A stretch of DNA of 54,030 nucleotides, taken from Gryganskiella cystojenkinii (lineage: Eukaryota > Mortierellomycota > Mortierellomycetes > Mortierellales > Mortierellaceae). The notes beneath the pieces were generated by a model. That model worked only from the letters and a program-made list of their open reading frames with translations. It was not told the origin of the DNA and searched no databases. This document shows, piece by piece, positions 1-10,839 of the stretch; position 1 is the stretch's first letter; each line of letters opens with the position of its first letter. The translations under genes were made by a program, and so were the position numbers. The stretch covers positions 1-54,030 of the forward strand of contig JAAAIG010000127.1 in the NCBI GenBank assembly GCA_015852425.1, given 5' to 3'.

Positions 1-431
1 ACTATTCTCCTAGTTGTATATGGGTCTTCCGCGCTCGTGCGACCTCGTATGCCTGCCTCACGTTCCTGCTCTTGACCCATGCTCTGAATTGTCGCTCGTT
101 TCGAGAGCCAGGTTGGACGCCAACTAACCTGGCCACCTTGAAGCATAACAAGACGCTGTGGGTCAGTATTGTGGTCGGCTCGATCTTGGTCTTCCCTGTC
201 ATTTATATTCCAGGTCTGAACCACGACGTCTTCAAGCACTCGGCTATTTCGTACGAGTGGGGGCTAGTCATTGCTGCCTTGATTATTTTTATTATGTTTG
301 CAGAGACTTACAAGATGATCAAGCGTAGGTTTATGAAACCTCTGGTTGCCGCCCCCAGTGCCAACCTTGAGATGGAGCGGATGAGGACCGTCATGTCCCA
401 GACTGATTCCTTGGATATGCTAAAGCAGTAG
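1..431 (+). CDS. ENA-type (IID) P-type Na+/K+ ATPase, C-terminal fragment
   Basis: This is the 3' end of a gene that starts before the window. The frame is open from base 3 and its first residues include the VFRARAT...LTFLLLTHALNCRS signature of fungal ENA/type IID sodium or potassium export ATPases. Two further hydrophobic segments follow (around 177-222 and 258-305), then a basic, Ser-rich cytoplasmic tail. This is the cation-ATPase C-terminal domain of a plasma-membrane pump that would export Na+ or K+ using ATP. The catalytic DKTGT part is outside the window. Substrate cannot be judged from this piece. The stop is TAG at 429-431, followed by a T-rich 3' region. The neighbouring gene is convergent. 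Family assignment is by memory of conserved motifs; alternatives would be other P-type II pumps. Confidence 0.82.
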   Translation, partial: YSPSCIWVFRARATSYACLTFLLLTHALNCRSFREPGWTPTNLATLKHNKTLWVSIVVGSILVFPVIYIPGLNHDVFKHSAISYEWGLVIAALIIFIMFAETYKMIKRRFMKPLVAAPSANLEMERMRTVMSQTDSLDMLKQ

Positions 432-656
432 TTTTTTTGTTTCGTTTTATTATATCTTTTGTTTTTGCTCTGTTTATTTCCTTCAGCATTGTAAATATCT
501 TTACTTTTCATAGCCCATTCACTCTAGAGGTAGCCGGTAATAATAAATAATATCATTCTTCTTGTACGAAACCCAAGGCATCACAAGCTTCGTCATAAGA
601 AGGACTATTTTTTTATTCGATAGGGATATTTACAAAGGAATCAACCCTCGCATCAA

Positions 657-1169
657 CTAATTGTACTGAACGTTATCATATTCGATCGTGGAGTCCAAGG
701 CATCACTGTCGACCGTGGTTTCCTCTTCTTCATCAACTTCCTTGGCCGCTTTCTTGTGTTGTTGACGAAATTTGTACGGACGCTTGTGCTGATCACCGGC
801 TCCAGTGACCTTTTGTGCTTGGGCTTGTTTCTTTCCCACGTTGTCTGCTCCGGTATTGGCGGCAAGGTGCTTGCTTTGGTGTTGGAAATGGTGCCCACTG
901 CTATGTCCGTCATAACTGGTCTGATTATGGTGCTGCTTCTCATGGTCATCAAGGTGACTGTGTTTGTGTTTATGTGATTGAGAATGGTGGTGATGCTGCT
1001 TCTGAGCGAGTGGTGATTCCCCTCCAGCGGCAAGGTGATCCTGTTGAGGGTGGAGGCTGCCTGGCCTGGACGAGTTCTGCTTATGGCGATGACCAGCGGC
1101 GAGATCATCGTTGACGTCTTGGTTCGTGCTGCGTTCCCATCGGGTGATTCCTGCTGGTTGGTGCGTCAT
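657..1169 (-). CDS. His-rich, acidic-tailed hypothetical protein (170 aa)
   Basis: Not recognised as a known family. The protein is strongly polar: a central stretch at about residues 55-115 is packed with His, Gln, Lys and Ser (HHHH, HKHKHSH, HHNQ), followed by a basic Lys/Gln patch and an acidic EVDEEEETTVDSD tail near the C-terminus. The chosen start (ATG 1167-1169) begins MTHQPAG; an in-frame extension upstream to 1295 reads through a pyrimidine-rich leader and is less likely to be translated. His-rich tracts may bind metal or mediate phase separation, but this is inference. It is convergent with the ATPase and lies 3' of HMG-CoA synthase. A second His-rich gene lies on the other side of HMG-CoA synthase. 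Confidence 0.5.
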   Translation of the reverse strand: MTHQPAGITRWERSTNQDVNDDLAAGHRHKQNSSRPGSLHPQQDHLAAGGESPLAQKQHHHHSQSHKHKHSHLDDHEKQHHNQTSYDGHSSGHHFQHQSKHLAANTGADNVGKKQAQAQKVTGAGDQHKRPYKFRQQHKKAAKEVDEEEETTVDSDALDSTIEYDNVQYN

Positions 1170-1405
1170 CGTGCTTGGAGAGAGTATGTATATTTGTTTT
1201 TTTTTAGTGTTCTGCAAAACAGAGAGGTGATAAGGGAGACAACCGAAAAAAAAACTTTTTTGTTCACACGACCCCATTGCGGTTAAGGGGTGCACCCAAG
1301 ACTAACCATGTTTCGCCACCAAAAAAAAGACATCAAAATGACCTCATTTGAAAACGCAATGCAATCAACAATGTCTTTTATGCGTAAACTTCAGAATTGT
1401 TTTTT

Positions 1406-3342
1406 TTAGACACGGGCATAAAAACGACGAGACTTTTCATCCACACGAGCCAGGTAATAAGTTCCCTTGACCAAGGTCGAGATTTCACCCTTGGGTACAT
1501 AATCCTTCAACAAAGCAGCGGTCTCCTCCCTTAACTTCATATGATCCGCATACACCTGGGGCGAAACCTTGATCCGGTCTTCTTGCAATCGCGCTTGGAT
1601 TCGAATCGTCTCCTTGAATTTCTTGATCACAGACCCTGCATTCGCCAGGATCTTGAGGGAAAAGAAGGTTGCTGCGGACCCAGATCCGTACGAGAACAGA
1701 CCCACACGCTTGTTCAACAGGTCACTCTCCGGGGTCACAGACATCAGACTAGCAAGACCCGCCCACATTGAGGCCGTGTACATGTTTCCGACATTGGTGG
1801 CCGCATACAACGAAGGGAGGACGCGAGTTTGATAATCATGTTTCGAGAACTCTATCATAGCTCGTTCCAGATCCTTGTCGCCAAGCGATTCCTCGTACTG
1901 ACTCTTGTCGAATCGTTCAGACCAGTCCTTGATCGAAGTGTACAGCGTGTTCTCAGGGTCTTGCAACAGATCCACATACGCCATCCGACCAAATGCCTTC
2001 TGGACCAATTTACAGTTCGGGGCATGGAAGACCACATGATCGAGATCCTGAGTCTTGACCCTAGAACTCTTACCATCACTATGGCTGCCGCCGTTGGCAA
2101 TGGGATGGCACCGTTCCGAGAACTTTTTCGTGTACAAACGGTAACAGGCCTCAAACGATCGGATATAACAAGTATTCGAGAAATGTCCGTCCACGATCGG
2201 GTACTCGCACGCCAGCTCTGGTTTATAAAAATCCCAGACATGATTCATATACGTGGCCCGGACACCCCGATCAAAGACCAACGAGGAATGAGGACCGACC
2301 AAGATGGCGACTGCGCCGGCACCACCGGTCGGACGAGCCGGGCCTTCGGCATAAGAAGCGATATCGGCCGCGACCACAATGGCGAGTCGACCATCCCAAG
2401 AGGAGGATTCGATCCAATTGACGGCATTAAAGACACTAGCGGTCCCGCCGTAACAGGCATTCTTGGTATCAATCCCGACCACGTCAAAATTGCCCGACGT
2501 CTCAAAGAGGGACATGAGCACGGTCTTTACAGATTTGGACTTGTCGAGTAAAGTCTCGGTGCCGACTTCAAGAAAGCCAATGTCAGAAAAGGAAAGGTTG
2601 TGTTTCTCGACTAGGTTCTGAACCACTGCGACGAGCATGAACGTGTCACAACGGAGGAAAAAAAAAAAGAAAGAAAAGGACGATTTAAAAAGGTAGACGG
2701 ATCAACCGCTGGTGAGATCACACACAAAATACAAACAAACAGACAAAAAAAACATTGGAACCAAACAAACAATGCACAAACGCCTCTTTGACGAACACGT
2801 TAAGAACAACAGACATACCCGTCAAAGACATAGAGTTGATATCCTCGCGGTCATTGAGAACACCCATCTGGGTCTGTCCGAGCCCGACGGTGTATTTCCC
2901 AGCGGAGACTCTGTCAAACTGTTCGAGTTCGGATTGGTCCACATACTGGCGAGAGAGAGGGAAGGAGAAAAAGAAAGAAATATCACACCGGAATCGATTT
3001 CAGTTTAATTTCGAGTCTTGGTTCATTCCCTTTCAAATCGCATTGCTCTTTCTGAATGACCGATGAATGCATTCGGAATGAGCAAAAATGACAAGAGCAT
3101 AGTCATCACCCGTAACCAAGAAACTGGCTCATCAAAGTACACCACCATACCTTGGAAGGAAAGTAGACTTCAAGAGCGAGGATGCCAACGTCGGGTGGGT
3201 AATTGCGGGATCCGATCATACTGCTATTGCTCTCGTCTGTCGGTGTCAAGGGTGAAGATTGAGAAGAAGAGATGGCGGAAGAGGATATAGAAGAGGCAGC
3301 AGAGGTGTTTGTCGATAAAGGTGATGTTGTTGTTGCAGCCAT
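1406..3342 (-). CDS. ERG13: Hydroxymethylglutaryl-CoA synthase (3 exons, 512 aa)
   Basis: Condenses acetyl-CoA with acetoacetyl-CoA to HMG-CoA in the mevalonate/ergosterol pathway. Exons: 3151-3342, 2819-2945, 1406-2625; donors GTATGG and GTATGT, acceptors CCAG and GCAG, and all phases agree. Exon 1 gives a Ser/Thr-rich leader of about 45 residues and then [17 protein letters not shown]. Exon 2 gives [11 protein letters not shown]...[12 protein letters not shown] and REDINS. Exon 3 carries the active-site Glu in EVGTETLL (about residue 130), the acyl-accepting Cys in [10 protein letters not shown] (about 164) and the catalytic His in FHAPNCKLV (about 307). Length matches the family (about 450-520 aa). 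The Ser-rich N-terminal leader is longer than in yeast and is not an obvious mitochondrial targeting peptide, so the cytosolic form is likely. Confidence 0.95.
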
Positions 3343-3791
3343 GGTTGTTGTGATGAAAGGCGGGTATTTATACTTTCGATGTTTGCGGAACCGCGTGGTT
3401 ATCGATCGGGCTTTACTGGTTGTAATTAATCAGGAGAGGTAAGCTCCAAGAGGTTTTGACTGTTCAAAGGTTGTCCAGTTGTTCGTTTCGGGTTCTGAGG
3501 GCAGCGAAAGATATTGGATAGTGAAGTGAGGGTGGGATGAGATGTGAAAGTCGACCTTGAAGCGAAAAAAAAAGAGAAGCATCATGCGATCATATGTGAC
3601 AGCCTTTTGTCGTGGCAATTGCACGGGCCAAGCGTTGTGGTTCGATTTTTTTTTTCGTTTTTTTTTTTGTTTCCGTGCTCAATTTCACAGTCCGTTGCAC
3701 GGCGCAGATCCCTTCTTCCAAACAATCATCGTTTATGTTCGGAAATCGTATCATTTTCTTATTATCCTATGATGTTCTTTCCTCAGATTAT
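3343..3791. other. Intergenic: HMG-CoA synthase promoter region
   Basis: About 450 bp between the start of HMG-CoA synthase and the stop of the next minus-strand gene. It contains long T runs near 3647-3671, which may serve as 3' UTR or termination sequence for the upstream gene or as nucleosome-depleting promoter elements. No further gene is seen. Confidence 0.5.
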
Positions 3792-4508
3792 CTATCGCTC
3801 TTCCTTACCAGCCTTTTCGGCTTTGTGCGTATGTCGGAACGGTGACTTGTACGCTCCAGCTAAATAATCCTGAGTCTCATCGTCTTGAACAGTGTTCGAA
3901 TCGACATCATGGTGCTCATCGGCTGACCGTTTAGCATGCTTGGTTGCCACCTGGGCTTTACCATGAGAGGTATGATGGACAACACCCGCGTCATAATGTA
4001 CACCACTAGACTTCCGGCTGTTGTCGTTGGCATGAACTGCCAGTCCGTGACTGTGGTTAGCAGGTGCGCTCTTGAGATGACCATCCAAATCCGAGGAGTG
4101 CTCTTCATCATGCTCTTGATCTTTAGTCAGAGAGGGGGCTGCGGTATTCTCCTGCTCTTGATCTTCCTCTGAACCTTCGTTGTTCGCATCGTTGTCCTTC
4201 TTGGGTGAGTCTTCTGTTCTTTCTATGGGTTGTTCTTCTTTGACATCGTCATTGATGGGCGTACCGACAGCGTCATTCAATTGCTCGGCCACGGCGGGGG
4301 AGGCCGTGGGAGAGACTGTGACGGAGGAGGATGGTTTGATATCTGGATCAGACGCTTCAAGGACCTGATCCTTCTTCTCATGAGAATCTGCTGGGTCTGT
4401 CGATTTGCTCGAGGGACTAGAGGAGGAAGTCGTTTGATGAGGTTCGGATGACCCTGGCTGGGATTCCGCGTTGGCTCCACTGCGGGAGGATCGACGAGTG
4501 GTGGTCAT
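3792..4508 (-). CDS. Low-complexity acidic/His-rich hypothetical protein (238 aa)
   Basis: No family recognised. From the preferred start (ATG 4506-4508, context CTACCATGACC) the protein is Ser/Thr-rich for about 75 residues, Asp/Glu-rich in the middle, then His-rich (HSHGLAVH, HHTSHGK, DEHHDVD) and ends in a basic AEKAGKEER tail. The frame stays open upstream to 4655 and would add a hydrophobic stretch resembling a signal anchor (FSFFFYFLFF). That stretch comes from a pyrimidine-rich tract typical of 5' leaders, so it is probably untranslated, although a membrane-anchored form cannot be excluded. Composition and position echo the His-rich gene at 657-1169: both are minus-strand and flank HMG-CoA synthase. 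Overall similarity is compositional rather than clearly alignable. Confidence 0.5.
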   Translation of the reverse strand: MTTTRRSSRSGANAESQPGSSEPHQTTSSSSPSSKSTDPADSHEKKDQVLEASDPDIKPSSSVTVSPTASPAVAEQLNDAVGTPINDDVKEEQPIERTEDSPKKDNDANNEGSEEDQEQENTAAPSLTKDQEHDEEHSSDLDGHLKSAPANHSHGLAVHANDNSRKSSGVHYDAGVVHHTSHGKAQVATKHAKRSADEHHDVDSNTVQDDETQDYLAGAYKSPFRHTHKAEKAGKEER

Positions 4509-5039
4509 GGTAGTGATGGCTGAAATAAAAATACGTTGTTGGTTGTTGGTTGTAGTCGAGGCGTCAGAGGATGTGAACAACGGGAAAAATAAAAAATAAA
4601 AAAAGAACGAAAAGAGTGAAAGAGTGAAGAGGGTCCACTGTGTCATATTTTGCATGAATGAAACAACACCAGAAACAAAAAAAAAAAAAATCCCCCAGGA
4701 GCAGACTCTTATTCACGCGCGCTGGCGCGCGCTCTGTCCCCCTGCTGTCGCCACAGTCTTTCTTCCCTCAGGCAAAAGAGACTCCTCAACACGTAAGAAT
4801 GCCCTGCCCCTTGACTCCGAGAGGGGATTCACTGCCCCAACGGAGCATGAGAATTCAACAACAACAATAATAACGAAAAAGAACTCAGGAGCAACACAAC
4901 AGCAACAGCAACAACAGCCAATCCTGCCAAGAAGCAGGACACGCATTTCAAAGGGCTGCCCCTATAACCACCAGCGCTTCGTTCTCAATCACTCACCCCG
5001 CTGAGATTTCAACAGCAACTCAAAATAAAACTTCGAATT

Positions 5040-5850
5040 CTGTTCACGCGCTCAAGTGATAACTCCTGTATTGGATGACTCTGTATTCCCACCGGATTCG
5101 GTACACGACCAACAGCCACTACTCACTACAGCCACTGCCTCAGCAGCTGAAACAAAAACATCTGCAGTAACTGCATAGAGTCTCCTGCTCCGCGATCCTG
5201 GGACGGTCGGTCAATGTTGCCTACCCGACCGTCCGAGATCATGGCAATGAGGATGAGGGCAACTACCAAGAGCAAAAGTCAGAGATCGCTGTCACCAGTG
5301 TCACCACAGGCGTCGTTGCTGCGGCTACGCAGAGGCCACTCATATGTGCTTCAATACACCGTGCCAAGAGTCCTCCAATACCACAACGTATAATCTCTAT
5401 CACGGATATCAAGAGACTCTATTGGAAACCTCAACGTCAACAATTGCATTTACTACTGGGACGGAAACGACGATGACAGGTTAAGTGCTGCAGAGCCATT
5501 AACAGCAACATTGGTATCCACACCAACAACAACCGCTGCTACCAGATTTGCCACCAGGCCGCAACAACCTCGATCTGGACCATACACCAACGTCTGGCCG
5601 AGGTACCCATGGCAGTGAATCAGACCATGACCTCTGTAGACCTGATCACGTTCTGTGATCCCTTTGGATTTACTCCCGACCAACACGACCAACACGACCA
5701 ACAGAGATTATCACCTGGGCATCGTTGGAGTCTTCGACATTCGAATTGGACATTCGATACTGCTCTGGTGCTCTGGTGATCCCGACGATTCATGAACGGG
5801 ATGTCCGTTCTTCGTTTAGATCTTACTTTCGTCATAGACAGAAATAGTAT
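5040..5850 (+). pseudogene. Decayed Thr-rich, secreted/adhesin-like reading frame
   Basis: No single long frame exists, yet successive frames read like one eroded protein. Around 5200-5330 a frame gives SVNVAYPTVRDHGNEDEG and then VTSVTTGVVAAAT. A frame shift leads to NTTTYNLYHGYQETLLETS and TIAFTTGTETTMTG near 5380-5483. Another shift gives LTATLVSTPTTTAATRF near 5500, and a last frame (about 5700-5847) ends with STFELDIRYCSGALVIPTI before a stop. The Thr/Ser/Ala richness resembles fungal wall or adhesin stalks. At least three frame breaks and in-frame stops argue for a pseudogene. An unrecognised intron-rich gene is the alternative. Confidence 0.3.
5201..5234. repeat. Perfect 10-bp inverted repeat (hairpin)
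   Basis: GGACGGTCGG at 5201-5210 is followed, after a 14-base loop, by its exact reverse complement CCGACCGTCC at 5225-5234. GATC also occurs just outside both arms. It is the most GC-rich stem in an otherwise decayed region. Confidence 0.75.
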
Positions 5851-6465
5851 CTTATCCTTAGATAAGTTCTAAATGGTTTATCTTCTTCATCTCATCCGCT
5901 TCATCATTTTTATTTGGATCGTATTTATCTCTCGCACAAAATATAATCTAGCATATAGCGAGAATCCTAAGCATGGATAGATTCGAAAACAAACAAAGAA
6001 AAGTGCCACATGGCAGCAGCGAGAAGAAAAGACGGGGAAAGATAGTCATCATGATTAAAAAATAGAAAAAGAAGAAACAGATTAAAATTACAGAAATTGT
6101 AGGAGGGGATCAGATCAGATCGGTCACGGAATGGGTTGAGTTGCGGGTACGGAGGAGTTAATGGAGTGGTGGAAATCGGAGTAAATGAGACGAGGAATTG
6201 TAAGTGATAAGAGATAAACGGTAGAGGAACAAATTAAGCGAGAAAAGAAAAAAGAAACAAAACAAAAATGGGGAAAAAAAACGAAGGAGGTTACAAATGA
6301 AAAAAAGGAAAAAGAAGAGGAAGGAGGAGAGAAGATGAGAGTCGATTCGAAAAGCTAAAAGAACATGGTATAAAGACAACCTCTAGTAATGGAGATGCGT
6401 CCCTGAAGAGTGAGAGTAATAGTACAAGGAGGGCGAGAGGACAAACAACAATGGGATGATTGGTA
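5851..6465. other. Intergenic, purine-rich on the plus strand
   Basis: About 600 bp dominated by A and G runs (for example 6240-6345), consistent with the 3' flank of the minus-strand GATA-finger gene. No coding signal, RNA gene or repeat recognised. Confidence 0.5.
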
Positions 6466-9311
6466 CTATAGTCCTGAACCGTCTGAGGATGGCTGTGGCG
6501 GTACAGGGATATCGGTCGCCAACCAGTGCTCCAGCAAGGGTTTGACAGGTGGACCACCGCCTCCTAGTCGCTCTCGGAACCTAAAAACGATCAAAGTCTC
6601 GTTGCGATCCGGATTCAATAGTTCCTTGTCGAATCTACAAGGCAAAAGTAGATTTGTGACCAAAACATTAGCAAACAGGAGCTCCCTAAAGCGCTCCGGT
6701 GTTGCACAGTAACTACTCCACACAATATCTCACCTTGTCAAGTACTGACGTGAAAGAGCCTTCATAACAATCATATTTTCTCCGTCGCCTGCATCCACGA
6801 CCTGAAATTCGGTGCCTTCAATACCTTCCTTCCAGACATCGATCGCTGTGCGCTCGCCCGCTTGAACCAACTGAATCTGGAAATAGTTCTCATAAAGAAC
6901 CACAGCGCAGTTGGGGTAGTTATACGAGGCATTGTTGGGTCCAAATCCGACAGATATGGTTGGGAAGTGCAAAGGAAAAGTTGCAGTATTGTTGGTGAAC
7001 GTGTTCCTGAGAGGGTACAGGGCGAGACTCGATTCTTCCTGCGAGTGGTTCGGTATGGGTGCAGGTACAACGACGGTACTTGCCGACTGCTGTTGATGCT
7101 GTTGCAACTTGGCCGCAGCCTGAGCCTGGGCGGCGCTAGCCAATAGTGTTGATTTCAACTCCTCAGAGGCAACATCCAAGAGATGAGTAAGTCCGTTCTT
7201 CTTGAGTGCGGGGGGTTGCTCTCGATTATCCAGTTCATGAATAGGCACCATTCTGGGGCCATTAGGCAGTGATCCTGTAGGAGCGGAAGGGACTAAAAAT
7301 AAACAAGAATATACCACGAAAGAGCTTGTTAGTGACACGACTCTACATTTGACCAGTGCATGTGACATCAGCGGTTGATTCTCCACCTGAATGTCTTTTC
7401 TTGACAGGGACCATCTTCTCAGGCTCCGAGATCTTGGAGTCTCTACGACTGCCATGGCTGGATGATCCAGTGGATGCAGTCGCCTTCTTGCTTCCAGTAC
7501 GGTTGTGGCCTCCTTGATCTTCTGGAGGTCGACCATGACTGTTGTTTGCCGACTCCTTACCGACCTTTGACGAAGAGGATCGAGGTGCAGAGTGGCTGGT
7601 ACTCGAACCTGAAGACGACGCAGTCGAGGGCGCATTTTGGGGTTTACTGTCCTGAGTTTCTGTTACATCCTGCATAATCTTGCCATGTTTCCATTTGACT
7701 CCACAAGCATTGCACAGTGTGCTCGGTCCGAGGGGCCCACGTCTCCACATAGGTGTTGATGTACAATGACAATAGCCGCAGTGTTTCTGATGAGAGGATG
7801 GACCTGTCGAAGGAGCAGAGACACCATTCTTTCGCGGCGAGGCATTGTTGACTGCAGCTTTCTTGTTCGGAGACTTTTCTTCGGGTTGTTCCTGTTTAAG
7901 CTTCTTGGGCTTGGTAGTCTTGAATGAGTCCATCTGATATTTGGTGGCAAAAGAAATCAAAGGGTCATTAAAAAGCTCATAATTTCATAATTGCATTTCT
8001 GCAGCGGATTAAAATAAAAAAGAGAGAAAGAGAGAGAGAGAGAAATTAACTCACCACTGCGTCCTGTTTCCGCTTTGTAGGAGAGGAGTCACGGTTCTGA
8101 GTAGTCGACTTCTTGCCGGACCCAAGAATCTCTGAAGGATCTTCGTCATAGGTCGATGACGTACGAGAACGATGACCCACAGCCTGAGATCGATGGACAC
8201 CTGTGCGGTTTATGGTGCGAGGTCCCTTCACAGCAAGCTCGAGTCCCTCCCAGAGAGCCGCAGTAGCATGCGAGATCGTCATATCCACAGCAATGTCCTG
8301 GTCTGCGCCAGCGCGAGGTTTGCCCTGTCGATTAGTCTGATCATGGAGGGGGAGGTTGAACGAGGCAGAGATTTGAGCCGAGTCACGTTCATTCGCAGGA
8401 AAGAATTCAAGAGAGGCCTCATCCGGGAAGAGCCACTGAGTATTGGCGTTCTCCTTGAACTCCAAGACAACCTGGTGGCGAGGACGGTGAAGTTGACGTG
8501 CGGTAGTAGGACCCGAATCCGACTTGACTTCAAACGTCTCATCGGAGGTAGAGGTGTCTGTGATGGGGTTGGTGACAGTGAAGAATTTGGTGTCGAGAAA
8601 GATATGAGGACCAATACTGACAGTACAGACTCCAGTCAACGACACTTCCGAGGCAAGGGAAGAATGACCATGGTTGCTGCTGTTACTGTTCTTGTTGGAA
8701 GTAGAATCGGCGCCCGGCTGGGGGTTGAATCGAGTAAAGGCAGAGTGGGTCCAGGTCTGGCGTGACTGGGTCAAGGACGCACGGAGGGCGGCACTGGGTG
8801 ATGACAAACAGGGTCATGTAAAGTAAATCAGGGGGAGGGATTTTTTTTGCGCGGGGGAACAGGAATGAGAATGAATGGTGTTGTCAGCAAAGAAAAAGAA
8901 GTAGCATCGTTGGTGGACCATCCTTTTCTTTTTCCCTCACTTTTTTCTCTATCCCTCTCTCGCTCTCACATATCTTTGAAGATACAAGGAACATGCAATA
9001 AAGTCTTCATATTAAAAAAAAGAAGCATACCTGTCAGCATTACTCATCGATTGCGTTTCTAGCCCCTTGTCAATTCGCCAAGAGTCCAAATGGGCCATCA
9101 TCGGCATAGTCTTTCTGTTTTCGTGGTGATTGTGATTGTGGTTGTGGTTGCTGTAGCTGTTGTTGTTGTTGTGCTTTTGAGAAGAGCTGTTCGAGGACGC
9201 AGTTGAGGCTTCAAGTGCGGCAGCAGCAGCAGCGACAAGGTCCATAGTTTTTGTCGTGGTTGTCGTCGAAGGATGAGACGGTCTGGGAGCAGAGGGACGG
9301 ATCGTGTTCAT
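6466..9311 (-). CDS. GATA-type zinc-finger protein (5 exons, about 781 aa)
   Basis: Exons: 9031-9311, 8055-8793, 7387-7933, 6734-7292, 6466-6685, with all phases consistent. A single GATA finger, C-x2-C-x18-C-x2-C (CGYC...TPMWRRGP...LCNACG), lies at about residues 390-418 in exon 3, preceded by a Lys-rich segment and followed by a Ser-rich, basic tail. Exon 1 encodes Ala, Asn and His runs. Exon 2 encodes a folded-looking region (RQTWTHSAFTRFNP, then VCTVSIGPHIFLDTKFFTV and VVLEFKENANTQWLFP). Exons 4-5 encode a second conserved-looking region (NYPNCAVVLYENYFQIQLVQ to ELLFANVLVTNLLLP). The architecture suggests a nuclear DNA-binding regulator; the outer domains are not recognised. The exon 3 donor (TCAG/GTGGAG) is weak and an alternative GTCAAA donor also keeps phase. 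The first Met could instead be that of MDLVAAAA, 22 codons later. Confidence 0.8.
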
Positions 9312-9533
9312 TGAAGGAGAGGAATGATGGAGGGGCGAGACGTGCCGCTGCCAGTCTTTAGTGTTGTTGGAGTGCTTCGAAGGGGAATCTGTGAAGAGGA
9401 AAGAAAGAAAAGAGGGAGGGGAAGACAAGCTCCTGTCTGTCGAGGGGATCTGTTTGTCTGTCTGTTCTGTGCTGTCGGTCTTGGTCGAGTCAAAGCAAAG
9501 GCAGAGCAAAGCAGAGCAAAGCAAGGGCAAGTC

Positions 9534-9568
9534 CAGTCAGTCAGTCAGTCGGCCAGTCAGTCAGCCAG
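9534..9568. repeat. GTCA microsatellite
   Basis: Interrupted tandem CAGT/GTCA units. A sister tract, five TGAC units in the inverse order, occurs at 10580-10602 on the other side of the same intergenic region. Confidence 0.8.
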
Positions 9569-10579
9569 GCCTCTGGTCACGATGAAGGAGATTGATGATC
9601 GCAGTGGTCTGTTCAAAGAAGGCAAGGAGGGTACGAAGAGAAGGATGAAAAGAATGAAACGAAAAAAAACCCTATTAGTACTGAGGGAGAAGAGCACCAT
9701 TCGTCATTTTTGATGGAAAGAGCTATTTTGGGGGTTGTGAACCCATGGAGAATTGATGCATCAAAAGAGCGTTGCAGTCGGGGTTTGCAAATCCAAAAAC
9801 TCTACGATTGTCGCATCAATTGAGAGTGCTGCTGAGGGTGAATGAGGAGAGGCAAGCTTACATCTCCAGAACAGAGAAGAGAGGATGTGAGTCCGACAGG
9901 CGGATGGTCGGATGGGCCCGATCTGCAAGAAGACAAGGTTGTTTTTGTTCTGTGAAGCAGGAGGGAGAGGGAGAGAAGGGGAAGGAATGTAGGCTTTTGT
10001 GTTTGTGTTGCTTGCGATGATGTTGAAGGGAATGTTTTTTTGAGGGTGGATGGAGGGTGAAAAAAAGAAAGATTAGAGAGAAGAAGAGAGAGTGAAGGGA
10101 GGGTGATCTTATGATGATGATGAATAGATGACGAAGACGGAAGGAGGACGGGGGGAGGAAAGTATGGCAAGGCGCTGGGGCGCTTTCGTTTTCCTTCTTG
10201 CCTTCTGTGGACCAACAAACGAACTACCTCTCTCTAAAGACAGAGACAGACAGAGTTCACCCCTTCTTCGCTTTTCTCTTCGTTTGTGTCCGTAGAAAAC
10301 CAAAAAGAGGGGAGAAGGTCAAAAAAAAGTGATGGGTCCAATCCTTGTCAGAGGCCTCAAAAGAAACGGTGATTCTGATCGTTGTAGATCCTACATTCCC
10401 TCCATACGACAAAGATAAACCACGATTCCCCTCCTCTCACCTCGTCATTCTCATCATCGGATGATCTCATTCCTTCTGATCGCTTTGACATTTGACAAAG
10501 AGGAAAAAGACCAAGGAAGGGAACGAAAGGGGACCTCTCGTTGAGGTCACGCGCAAACCGCCTTTTCCCTTTTTCCTGG

Positions 10580-10602
10580 GCCTGACTGACTGACTGACTG
10601 AC
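10580..10602. repeat. TGAC microsatellite
   Basis: Five consecutive TGAC units, close to the PHA2 5' end. GTCA and TGAC are the same tetranucleotide family read on opposite strands or phases. Confidence 0.8.
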
Positions 10603-10839
10603 TCGCAATTGAAAAATGCAAGTCACGACAAATGCGCCGTTTTCGCACACATCGTGAACGATCCACACAAAAAGGTTCGTCTTCCTGGGCAAAGCAACGA
10701 TTTCCACACAGAGAATTACTCACATGCATCGATCACAATTCTCATTTTGTTCTCTTTCCTCATCTCGCTTTCTATTCCTCCGTTTCTTTTAAATTATTCT
10801 TCATCTTTGCCATTTCCCCACTCCCAAACCATTCGGCCA

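Larger units (their letters stand above)
9312..10839. promoter_or_regulatory. Divergent intergenic region between GATA-finger gene and PHA2
   Basis: About 1.5 kb separating two divergently transcribed genes. It has many purine/pyrimidine-skewed tracts and two short GTCA/TGAC microsatellites, at 9534-9568 and 10580-10602. No coding signal is convincing. It probably contains both 5' UTRs and promoters. Confidence 0.5.

Noticed and set aside
1829..2551. 240-codon plus-strand frame
   Set aside because: Entirely antisense to HMG-CoA synthase exon 3, with no motifs.
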